From Sceloporus undulatus (Eukaryota; Chordata; Lepidosauria; Squamata; Phrynosomatidae): DNA of 64,000 nt. Where the stretch lies: contig NC_056523.1 of assembly GCF_019175285.1 (NCBI RefSeq), positions 186,899,608 to 186,963,607 of the forward strand, given 5' to 3'. This document shows positions 22,376-33,100 of the stretch, piece by piece; within the stretch, counting starts at the first letter, position 1, and each line of letters opens with the position of its first letter. The notes beneath the pieces are model-generated. The model searched no databases and had not been told where the DNA came from. It saw only the letters and a program-made list of their open reading frames with translations. The position numbers and the translations under genes are program-made.

Positions 22376-22756
22376 GTACTAACTGAAATAGGGCTAGACT
22401 CAAGTGTTTCAGCACCTGGGAGAGCAACCACTAAGCCTAATATGGGCCCTGTTCAAAGTCTACATTATGCACATAGTTTTCTCATGTTTGTTGACCTGTA
22501 CACATGTCAGATGACTGTCACTCTCCAGCATACACAAAGGCACTTCATTAACTCACTTACTTTTTCAGTCCATCACCATGATTGATAAAAGTAAATCCTC
22601 AAATGGTATCCCAATCAGTAAAATGGCAGAGAGAGCATATCAGATCCCAGAGCTTGGAAATGTTACTTTTGTGGACTACAGTTCCTAGAATCTCTGCGCC
22701 AATAAAGGCAATGCCAACAATGACTGGGACATTCAGGGAACTATAGCCCCCAAAAG

Positions 22757-22975
22757 TAATGTTGTTGTTGTTGTTGTTGTTGCATACCTTCAAGTCATTT
22801 CTAACTTATGGTAAACCTGAGGTGAACCTATCATGGGATTTTCTGTGGTTGAGAAGGTGTGACTTGCCCAAGGTCACCCCATGGGTTTTCATGGCCAAGT
22901 GGGGAATTGAACCCTGATCACCAGAATCCTAGTCCTTCACTCAAGCCTCTACTCCATGCTGGCTCTCACCAGCTA
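22757..22975 (-). mobile_element. Sauria-type SINE with (GTT)n tail
   Basis: In reverse orientation: the tail run of TTG units comes first, then the BovB-like 'cataccttcaagtcatttctaacttatgg', then 'gtgtgacttgcccaaggtcacc', then the tRNA-like head ending in 'ccatgctggctctc'. Confidence 0.85.
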
Positions 22976-23139
22976 ATGGTCAACAAATAGTGGATTTACT
23001 TGAGCTTGTGGCCATTCTACATGTCTGTACCTACAGATACGTGAGTGGCTGGCTGCATAGCAGTTGCATACAGATATATAAAGTTTTCTTCCATACACAA
23101 TTGTACACCTGCTTAAGAAATTATCTTCCACATTTCAGA

Positions 23140-23250
23140 GAGAACCACTAAGTCACTTTGGGCAAGTCACATATTCTCAGCTCCAGAAAATCCTGTGATA
23201 GGGTCACCTTAGGGTCACTTGAAGATACATAACAACAACAAAAGCATTTT
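23140..23250 (+). mobile_element. Sauria-type SINE, 3' half
   Basis: Begins within the body ('aagtcactttgggcaagtcacatattctcag') and ends in the BovB-like tail and AAC run. 5'-truncated. Confidence 0.65.
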
Positions 23251-23570
23251 GTTGCAGCTATGTAGCAACAAATTCTAAATATCTCATGAAAATACAGTTA
23301 AAATAGAATCATACTAATATAATTGTGTATGGTGAAAGAGACCACAGTCAAATCATTACCACCTACAGCGTATGAGTTGCATGAAGCCTTGCAGGAACCT
23401 TTTCTTATTTTACCAGTTTATCTCTTGTAGTAAATTCATTTACTTCAGATCAAAGATTGGAAATGACTGGCCTTAACGCTCTGGAACTCTCTTCTCAAAG
23501 AAGTGAGACTGGCACCCTCTCTATTTTCTTTTTGCAGATTTTTCTGCCTCAACGTACAGTTGATGAGTGA

Positions 23571-23813
23571 CTATGGGCCCAAACAGAAAGGCCAAAATAA
23601 AGCTGCTTCGGGTCACTTTGGAGGGATGCTGTTTAAATGTTGTATGTGACCTAAGAGGCCAGAAGCCACCCCAAAGCCATGCTCTAGTCCCAAGGACTAG
23701 TGTGCAGCTTTGGCACAGCTTCTGGACTCTTAAGATGTATGTGTCATTTAAACAGCATATCTCCAAAGTGATGTGAAGCAGCTTTACTTTGACCTGTCTG
23801 TTCAGGTCTTATA
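23571..23813. mobile_element. Fold-back MITE, 'GGCCTGTTACAGAC' family, copy 2
   Basis: Same layout as 12220-12452. CCAAAATAAAGCTGCTTCGG pairs with the inverted copy at the right, and 'aagaggccagaagcc' pairs with 'agcttctggactctt'. Its arms are more diverged than those of copy 1. Confidence 0.8.
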
Positions 23814-24019
23814 TAAGGCCTGTCTCACCTAAATAATGTGCTACTAATTGTTGTGCTGGTGTGTGTTTGTGTGCGTGATGTATGTTCTAAACTGTTTTTT
23901 TTTAATTGTTTAATCTTGTTTTCATTTTTATTTATCTTGTGAATTTGTAATGATGCCTTTGCAATTTGTTGTAAGTCACTTTGAGACCAAAACTGAGGAA
24001 AAGGCAGGAAAGGCTAATA

Positions 24020-25070
24020 ACAACAATCATTGTTTGTCTTATGTAAATAAGACTCAAATACATTACATCTTAACCTGGTAGATTCACACTGTAACTGGGA
24101 AGTAACACCAAAGGTTTTACTTTGGGTATGCCAAGTCTAGAGCTCCAGAGTTCTTATGGGTGGAACAGAGGATCCCACATTGTCTTTAACTCCTACCTGA
24201 ACCCCAGGACCAAAACAATTTTTTAAATCAGCTCAGCAAGACTTACCTGCCAACACATCCCATCCAAAGGTGACTCTATATCTAGCTTCTAGAACTTCAG
24301 CAATAAGGTCGTCCTGTGATGTCATAGCCTGTGACTACCACAAGAGGATCAGGCCTTGTGTCTCACAGCTAACCCAAGACATCCAGCTATCTGAAGCAGA
24401 GACTCAATGACACTCACTTTTGTCCTGTTTTACCCTCGGGAAGCTAGCCAAACTCCCAGTCTGAACCCTCAATATCTCAAGCAGGGCATGAGAGAGTTCA
24501 GGCTCACCAAGGCATCTATAGAGAAACAGTGGTCATCTAATCCAGGCCAGGTCCTTCACGAGTCAGTAGTCAATTCAGAAAAGTAGTCTAAAGTCCAAAA
24601 GAATCATCAGAGTCCAGGCTATTAGGAACAGGCAATCAATCTAGGAATGTGGCATTTCTCCCAAAGAAGATGGATGGTTGTAAGCCACACTGGACCAAGA
24701 CAGGTGTTGGGATATTCAGGTCCAGGTCTCGCAGCTGCTCCCTGTTAGCATTATCTTATTTAAATGCTGGGAGTGTCAGCACTGTTTTCTTTCCTGGCAT
24801 CTCTCTGAAAGCATAGGCACTGGTAAGTTTATCTCTTCATCTGAAGTTTGTGGCTGTCATGAACTTGGAACTCAGCCCCTGTAATGGCTGCAGACTCACC
24901 TCCTGGGACTGCTAGAGTTGCTACAGTCCTGGCATGTCCCCTAGGCTCTCAGGCTCTCCATCAGGGCCTTCAGAATCAAAGGACATGCCAGGATCCTGAA
25001 GGCAGGGCATGACAACTATAACTACCTGCCTCCAAAGCTAGGGCACTATTCAAACACTAGGATACTGGCC
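24020..25070. other. Intergenic, unclassified, possibly a decayed interspersed repeat
   Basis: Long non-coding stretch with recurring 'cagtccagg' style phrases that remind me of decayed reptile repeats. I could find no terminal repeats or coding remains, so no class is assigned. Confidence 0.25.
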
Positions 25071-25336
25071 TAATTTGGCAGAGACATTCCTAAGTAATCC
25101 TCTACTGTCCCACTTTTTAAGCTGCTTTTAAAATGACCAGTTTCTCACTCTTCTTCCCCCTTTCCCTTTCCTCTTGGCTTACTCTAGTTGCTGCAAACTG
25201 AGTTCAAAGTGCAAAAGTAGTTTTCATTTTATTTTAACTTGAGTGAAAGGGGAGAGGAGAGGTGATGACAGTGTCTTGCCATTCCCATTAGTTCAGGCAA
25301 AAGCAAACTGCTGCAGCCTTTGCTGGCTTGTGTATT

Positions 25337-25575
25337 CTTGTTGTTGTTCTTGCATGCCTTCAATTCATCTCCAACTTACGGTGACTATAAAGTTACTCTA
25401 TATCATGGGGTTTTCTTGGCAAGTTTTTTCAGAGGACGGCTGCCATTGCCATCCTCCGAGGCTGAGAGAGTGTGACTTGTCCAAGGTCATCTAGTGGGTT
25501 TACATGGCCAAGTCAGGATTCGAACTCTGATCTCCCAGTGTCCTCGTCCAATGCTCAAACCACTACACCACATTA
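25337..25575 (-). mobile_element. Sauria-type SINE, nested
   Basis: Reverse orientation: TTGTTGTTCTTGCATGCCTTC, 'caattcatctccaacttacggtgac', 'gtgtgacttgtccaaggtcatc', 'ggattcgaactctgatctccc', 'caaaccactacaccac'. The box B on the minus strand is well kept. Confidence 0.85.
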
Positions 25576-25596
25576 ATAACCTCTGTCATCTTGATC

Positions 25597-26157
25597 ACTG
25601 TCATGATTCTAGGCTGCATCAATAGAAGTATAGTGTCTAGATCAAGGGAAGTAATAATGCTACTCTATTCTGCTTTGGTCAGGCCTCACTTGAAATACTG
25701 AGTCCAGTTCTGGGCACCACAATTCAAGAAGGAGCATGTCCAAATGGCGAAGGGTCTGGAAACCATGCCCTATGAGAAGGGACTAAGGAAACTGGGTATT
25801 TTTAGTCTGGAGAAGAGAAGGTTAGGAGGTGATAAAATAGCCTTGTTTAAATATCTCAAGGGTTGTCATACTGAAAATGGAGAAAGTTTTCTGTTTTCTG
25901 AAGCTCCAGAGAATAGGACCCAGAGCAGTGGATTCAAACTACAGAAAAAGAGATTCCACCTAAATTTTGGGAAGAACTTCCTGACAGTAAGAGCTGTTGA
26001 ACTGTGAAACACACTCCCTTGGAGTGTTGTTGTCTCCTTTTTTAAAACAGAGGCTGCATGGCCATCTGCCAGGGGCACTTTGATTTATATCTTTTTGCCT
26101 GGCAGGAGGTTGGACTAGTTGGCCCTTGAAGTCTCTTGCAACTATGATTCTATGATG
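25597..26157 (+). mobile_element. CR1 LINE 3' end
   Basis: Plus-strand CR1 C-terminus in short open pieces: LGCINRS-like start, 'VRPHLKYCVQFWAPQF' equivalent, then GLETMPYEKGLRKLGIFSLE and KRRLGGDKIALFKYLKGCH. It closes with the CR1 terminal 'tatgattctatgatg'. Confidence 0.88.
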
Positions 26158-26199
26158 TTGCTTGTCCCAGTTTTCATCTGTGAAATGGTGGATGATATG

Positions 26200-28220
26200 C
26201 ATTAGTTTCTGAGTTCCTCTGCACCACTATGCTTCACTATTCTAAGTGATGCTAAAGCCATCAAATCTATAATTCTATTTTCAACTTCCTACTCTCATGT
26301 AAAGCAAAAGCAGGCAGGAATGGGGGACTCTTATTTTCTACACGCAAAACAGCTGTGTAAATTAAATGACCATGATTAGGATGTGAATGCATATTGTAAA
26401 AGGCATCTGTGCTATAAGGATCTAAACTATTAATAGGCTTTAATGAGCCATGATTTCTCTGCAAACTTGCAAAGGAATTGTGGATGACTTTCAAAAGCCA
26501 AGATTACTAAATTACCTTTCTCTGCCGAAACACAGAATGTCTGTATGGTGTCAGCATGTTTGTTAGCACATTTGAAAATGTTTATGCACCAAAAGTGAGT
26601 CTTGTTGTGGCACACAAAGAGTGCATGTCTAGAAAGGTTTCCTTGAATATATGTACATTGTTTTAGTATGATTGTGAAGTGTTGGGGTTTTGCAGGATTC
26701 CATTAAATCCTTTTCTTTGGAGGCCTACACTGAATTTCTAAATGCTTAGCTGCAATGCTAGAAACCTGAGAACTGAAGTAAAATTTCATTGGGGTAAAAG
26801 AGTTCTTATTTTCAAGGGGATGTGCCCTCATTTGCCCTATATTTACTACATCTATGCAAAACAGTATGTATCTAGAACTTGTTTTAACTTTCTATTCTAT
26901 ATTGCAAAGAGAATTAGAAGCAGAGATTGGAAATGTTACTTTTGCAAAGTAGCTCCCAGAATCCCCCATCCAGCCTGGCCAGTTTTAGTCCAAAAAAAGG
27001 AACATTGTCAAACTCCAGTCAATAGCAAGGCTAATGTATATGTAGGGGCAAGGTCAAAGGGCAATCCCACCCATCTCTGTATTTTCAGTCTGCCTGTGAA
27101 TCTGGCAGTGAGTACATACACAAAGTGTGGGCGAAGTGTAGCCCCATAGGTCTTGTGGGGCTACCACTCCCATCAGGCCCAGCTCACACAGCCAGTGATG
27201 AGGAATGCTGGAAGTTGCAATTGAACAACATCTGGAGGGCTGCATGTACAGCAGGGTGGCCAGTCCCTCAAATGGCTACAAGCATATGCTTGGTAGATGA
27301 GAAGTTCTTTGGCCATTTGACAGCAGGTGAGTTCTAGGCCCTGGCATCTTGCCCACTGTGCAGGCAGTTACACAACTGGGAAATCCTGTGTAATTAAACT
27401 GGCATATATTTATTAGTATTTGGGTGGAAGACTGCCAAGGAATTTCAGATTGCACTGTCGCTTTCTTAGAACATTAAGTAAGGCTCAAGGAACATGTCTT
27501 AACATTTTGGGAAGGGTAGCAGGTTGAAACATTCCTTCAGAAACACTAACAAACACAGGATCAGTCCAGAAGAGAACCTGGCACTGCCATGTCCGTCATC
27601 ACTGCACAAAGAACTTGGGGAAATTGTTTTGAGACTACAATTCTCAGAATCCCCAAACTATCTGAGAGGTTCTGGGAACCGCAGCCCAACACATGAAGAG
27701 GACTATACATACTAAAATCTGCCCTTCACACTCTTCTGCTAAGTGCTGAAATGACAACCTGGCTTGCACCCTTACTAGTGCAAATGAAGGAGAAAACAGT
27801 CAGCATTCAAGATACTTGGGAGCTTCTCTTCACTACAAGATTGGCTGGAGGCATCTTCAATTAGAATATTTCATTGGATTCAGTGAATCACCAATGTGGC
27901 CAAGATTTAACTATGAGCTGTAAAAGCTTATTGACAGATAGCCCAATGGGAGATCTAGAGATTATTCTTTACTGCCACCTGCGCCATGTCCTGAAGGCAC
28001 AACCTCCCTTCTACATGTAGCATCCCCAATTAGCAATGATGAGAAAGGTACCCCCCACAAGACCCAAAGGAGTTCTTTGCAATCACAGGGACCTAATTGT
28101 ATTAACCAAAATCGAAAAACAATCAGTACAAAGTCCCAGTCAATGTACAGTTTCAGGGCATTCTGCTCATTCTGCTTCCGTTAACTTCCCAGAAACTGGG
28201 AGTAGCAGGGAGTTACACAG
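26200..28220. other. Intergenic, mostly unrecognised
   Basis: A weak dispersed repeat at about 27100-27245 (ATCTGGAGGGCTGCAT with its inverted partner) is the only element I can point to. One 135-codon open frame near 26742-27149 (+) has no motif I recognise. Confidence 0.35.
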
Positions 28221-28224
28221 GATG

Positions 28225-28440
28225 CAAAGTGAGAGCCATTGTGGTATAGAAGAAATATGTTGGACTCAGACTGGGGAGCTCCATGTTCAACAGCCTTGTT
28301 GAGTCATGAAACTCACAGGTTGGGTCTGTCACTCTTTCTCAGCCTAACCGACCACATGGCATCGTTGTCAGGATAAAAATGGAGACGGTGACACTGAGGT
28401 AGCGCTCACTGAAAGGAAGGCAAAACAAAAACAATAAACT
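28225..28440 (+). mobile_element. tRNA-derived SINE, decayed
   Basis: 'gagagccattgtggtatagaagaaatatgttggactcagactgggga' followed by 'tctttctcagcctaacc'. It looks like a second squamate SINE type, without the BovB tail of the Sauria type. Confidence 0.5.
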
Positions 28441-28929
28441 GATAAATAGGAATATTAAGAGTTACACTGATGGATCAGACCATCTTATCCAGCATTAGGA
28501 TTTCCCAGCACTTGACACTAAGAAATAGGATGAATGGATAGCCAGTGAATTCTGGGAATTGTAGTCTATAAAGTAACTTTTTCAAGCTGTGCAAGTACCC
28601 TATGAATTTTCAGCCCCCCACACCACCACCACCAAATTGTTTTAGGGCATCTGAATAGCTACATGCTAGCTGGACAGGGCATGCATTAGGGCATCTGAAC
28701 AGCTACAGATAGCAATGCTGGAGGATTCCATTCTGTAATCTAATTAAGCAATGTGTGTACTCTCCTTGGGTCAGCCACAGGTTTACTGCCCTGTGTGATA
28801 CACACAAAGAGGGGCCCACAAGTCCTGGTATTACAAAAGAATGAGAAAATGTGTCTCTCTTCGCTTTTTCTGTAAGATCAGCAAAAGTATAGAATTTCAT
28901 ATATGAAAACCTGGATATGTGAAGCCAAG

Positions 28930-29225
28930 CAACATCGGAATATGGTCAAGATGGCAAAGATTATTCATGAGGGAGAACACACCAATGAGGAAAGGCTGCA
29001 GCAGTTTGCTTTTGCTTGAGCCTTCTGGAAAGGGAACACTCAGTCTCCTCCTCTCCTCCCAATCCCAAAGTTAACTGAGTGCAAACTATTTTTGTGCTTT
29101 GAACTCAGTTTGCAGCAACTAGGGTAAGCCAGGAAGAAAGAGGAAGGGGAAGGATACGAGAGAAAATGGACACTTTAAAAGCAATTGAAAAAGTGGGATG
29201 ACAGAAGATTAACCAAGATTATCCC
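28930..29225 (-). mobile_element. TACCCTCCA-type MITE, minus-strand copy
   Basis: Reverse-complement match to 5985-6325, including 'tgcagcagtttgcttttgcttgagcc' and 'ttgaactcagtttgcagcaactagggtaagcc'. The ends are eroded. Confidence 0.55.
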
Positions 29226-30133
29226 TGCCATTTTGGGCATTTTGTTCATGGATTACTAACACACTTTGACAGTCATCTTGTTGTCTGAGGCAATGGAAAG
29301 ATGGAACCCCCTCCAGCTCCAAGTAGAATAGCTGACCAGACCAGCCAGTGTCTATGCTAGCTGGAGGATTATGGGTGTTGCAGACCATAACAATAACATT
29401 TTCCAGGCTCATTGAGTAGGTCTGGATCTGAGTGTGGAAGGTGAATGGGAAAGCTGATGAGGCTTGCAGAGGGGTAGGAACTGGGGCAGTGGAAAACAGT
29501 AAGTTTGGCTAATGTCTCCCTCTAGGCCTCTTGGTTTCTACTATTTGGGGGGTTTGGTTTGGCAATAGAGATGACTATTGATTCCTGGAACCTTATTGAT
29601 TCCTGGAACACCAAGGTCTACTCTGGGCCTCCACCACACAGCAAGAGCCTCCAGAGCCCAGTCAGGCAGACAGGCATCCGGCATGTTCACAAAAGCGATT
29701 GACATGCCTCAGGAACTCAGCGCTCACATACCAGTCTAAGGGAGTCACAAAGCCATAAGAAACACTCTCACACTTGGAAGCAGACTCCACCAACAAAACA
29801 ATACATCTGCTCAGAGTCCTGCCTGTGCACCACTGTTACTTTCAGATACAGAGATGTGATGTGCATCTGCTCAATGTAGTCTCATGCATGGTCATTGACA
29901 TGCATCTAGGAAAGCAGTGGAAAAGAGGGAGAGATTCTCACACCAGAATGCAAATGTACACAGGGCTGGAATGTCCTCCTATCCCCCACTCCCCACTCTT
30001 GTCTGCTTCCTCTTCCCTCCCTCCTTCTTTCCTGCTGGCCATCTCCAGCCTTGGGAAGGTGGGCTCTAGGCCAAGAGGTGGGAGGTGGTTGGTAAAGCCA
30101 CACCCCTACAAGCCCATACCCAAAAGAAAATAA

Positions 30134-30156
30134 TGACGTCAGAATTGGCTTAAAAG
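30134..30156 (+). promoter_or_regulatory. PROP1: PROP1 core promoter: perfect CRE and TATA-like box
   Basis: TGACGTCA at 30134-30141 is a full palindromic cAMP-response element. CTTAAAAG at 30149-30156 is a TATA-like box about 36 bases before the ATG, so transcription would start near 30180 with a very short 5'UTR. Seen in sequence; function inferred. Confidence 0.6.
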
Positions 30157-30191
30157 TTTGTGGAGGGTGGACATAGCAGGGATCAAAGGAG

Positions 30192-33100
30192 ATGGAGGGT
30201 GGACAGACAGGCAAGAGGAAGACCTCCAGGTTCACCGACACCTTCCCTGAGACGGTCAGCTCCACAGCTGGTGAGTTGTAGACACCTGACCTACAAACAG
30301 GTGGAGCACTAGGAGGGTGTCTGAACCCAAGAGAAGATGGGTAGAAATGGAGCAGTCAAGGTTTGGAAGAGATTGCCCTCTGTGCTAAAAAGAGCAGACC
30401 CCAATGTGTTGCCACACCAAGGGTATCAGGGTTGGGAACCCTGGAGCCAGTGCATTGAGGATCCATTCCCAGCTCTGAGAAGGTCATCCAAGTCTGCTTG
30501 TTAGAAGTCCATGAATGCCAACAGAAGGCAGTTGTAAGACTTTCTTTTGTGGGCTGCATTTTGATAGCCAGGATTAACCTGGCATATGATGATGTTTGCT
30601 TTTATGTATTGTTCCTTTACTAAATTGGATGCAGTGGGTATATTATATTATTCAGAGACGTGGTGTGGGATATCATTATGGAGAGTGATCTTGTATCACC
30701 TCTAAAGCTAAGTATGTGAAAGAGGTTGTATCATAAGCTTTCATTGACTATGTCTACTTTGTAAGATGCATATTACATTACAGTATATTTTTCCTGATTT
30801 CCACCCCTTAAACCATTGGTTAATGAGCTATCAGAAGCAACCAGGTAGACACACAAGATAGAATATTCCAGGGCTGTAAATCTAGATCTGAAACGAGAAT
30901 AGGATTTGGTGGTAGAACAGAATAATTGGACAACCTATCCAGGAATACTGGTAGTTCTCCTAGTAACAGTATTAGCAGTAGTAGTGGTGATATGCCTGTT
31001 CAAGTGACCATAAGGTCACCTTATGGCAACCCCATGGATTTCAGAGTGTTTTCTTAGACAATGAATACCCAATACATATGCCTTCTATTCTCTTCAGTTA
31101 CTGTCTATCCGCATCAGCATTCATCTTGTCGACTGTGGTACTCATTGTAAACCTAGTGACAGTGTTGGTGTTGAGCTTAAGGCTAGATTCCAGGGATCCA
31201 CCAGTAGATGGTGCCTTGTCTATTTAAAGATCCCCAGATCCCTTTTCTCAAATGGCCCTGGCAGTGAGGAAGAAACTCTATGGGACCAGAGGTCTCTGCT
31301 CCCCTAGTTTCTCCATGGACCATTTCCTAGCTATGGGGAAACAGGGATCTCAAATCAAGCTATTAGGAGTTCTCTTGGCTTTGTTGCTTACCTTCTGACC
31401 TTGTTCTGTGGGGTGGGGTGGTGGCGGTTGCGGCAATGAGGTCTTTTCAAAAGGGAAACAACTGTGCCACCTTCTCAACAAAGGCTGGGGACTTGTCAGA
31501 GGGAAACTCATTTTCCACATGAGAGCCTTTAAGATAGCAGAGGATACTGCTGAGCAGGAGAAGATTGAAATAGGCCAGGGGGACTCATAATTCCCCCAGG
31601 GGCAGGTTCTCCCCAAAGACCGGGATGCACACAAATTAATGAGAAAGCCATTTGGCTCAGATCCTGGGGGCTCAAGTTCTTCTACAATGGGGTCCCAAAT
31701 TAATTAGTTTTTCAGGTGAGTCCATTATGCTCCCCTCGCTCTCACGATCTCAGGTTCTCCCAGAGAGTGGGGGCCAGAGCATCATGTTCCCCACAGTTAA
31801 TCCTAGGGATTGTAGGAAGGAATTGGGGAGAGAGAGAGAAAGAAAAATTGTACCATAATGGTGCTCCATTATCGGCATAGGAGAAAAGGGTCACAATTCC
31901 TAAGGTGGTCCGCTGCAGACAGTGTTAAGATGTGGAAGAAGGAAACGCTTCTACAGAAGAATTCAAATAGCCATGTTAATTTGGATCAGTATGCAAAGGG
32001 ATGTTGTAGCACCTTTGAGATTCACTGAGAAAAATAAGTTTGTATCATAAGCTTTCACCGTCTGAGGCTGCATCTTGTGTTTTTTGTTTTGTTTTTGTTG
32101 TTGTTGTGTGCCTTCAAGTTGTTTCCGACTTACGGCAGCCCTAAGGAGAACCTATCATGGGTTTTCTTGGCAAGATTTTTTTCAGAGGAGTTTTGTCCTT
32201 GCCTTTCTCTGAGGCTGAAAGTATGTGGCCTGCCCAAGCTCACCCAATGGATTTTTGATACTCAAACCACTACACCACGCTGGCTCTCATCTACACTGCA
32301 GAATTAATACAGTTTGACACCACTTTAACTGCCATGGCTCATTGCAATAGGATTCTGGGATCTGTAGTTTTGTAAGATATTTTGTCAGAGAGCCCTTGTT
32401 GCACAACAAACTACAAATTCCAGGATTCCATAGGAGGGGTCAATAACAGTTAAAATGGAATCAAACGGCATTAACTCTGCAGTGTGCCAGCAGCCTCTGA
32501 GTCAACCTCATCAGCTAGTTCTAAAGAAGAAGCATATGCACTGCAGAAATAATCCAGGTTGACACCACTTTAATTGCCATATCTCAATGGTATGGAATCC
32601 TGTGAACTGTAGTTTGTTGTGGCGCCAGAGCTTCCTGACAGAGAAGGCTAACTGTCCCACAAAATTGCAGTTCCTAGAATTCCATAGACCTGAGCCATGG
32701 CAGTTAAAGCAGTGGCAAACTGTGTTAATTCTGCAGTGTGGCTGCAGCCTTCCTTTCCTCTCTTCATCAGAGTTCTGCAGTGTATATTTATCTCACAAAC
32801 AGGCATTTTGAACTCTGTACAGAAGGAGAATAGTTTCAAACATACTGAAGCATGCAACTAAATAAATCAGTCAGTTTACTGATACATTGCTTTTTCTGCA
32901 AATGTGGGGCTTCATGGTATATCTTCATACTACACTGTTATAGCCATTATTCCATTTCAACTCCCCTGGAATCCTATAGTTTGGTGAGGGACGAATAACT
33001 GCCACGGGAGAATTCTAATGCTAAGTTCAGTTAGATGCGGTCTACAGCAGTGCTACTCAAAGTGGCCAGTGCATGGATCAGTGCTGGTCCATGAGGGATC

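Larger units (their letters stand above)
25075..26200. mobile_element. TACCCTCCA-type MITE split by a nested SINE and CR1
   Basis: The left part (25075-25336) matches 5985-6260, and the right part resumes at about 26158 (CCCAGTTTTCATCTGTGAAATG). A Sauria-type SINE (25337-25575) and a CR1 copy (25597-26157) fill the gap. Confidence 0.65.

Noticed and set aside
24020-25070. Possible solo LTR
   Set aside because: No paired ends, primer-binding site or coding remains could be seen; left unclassified.
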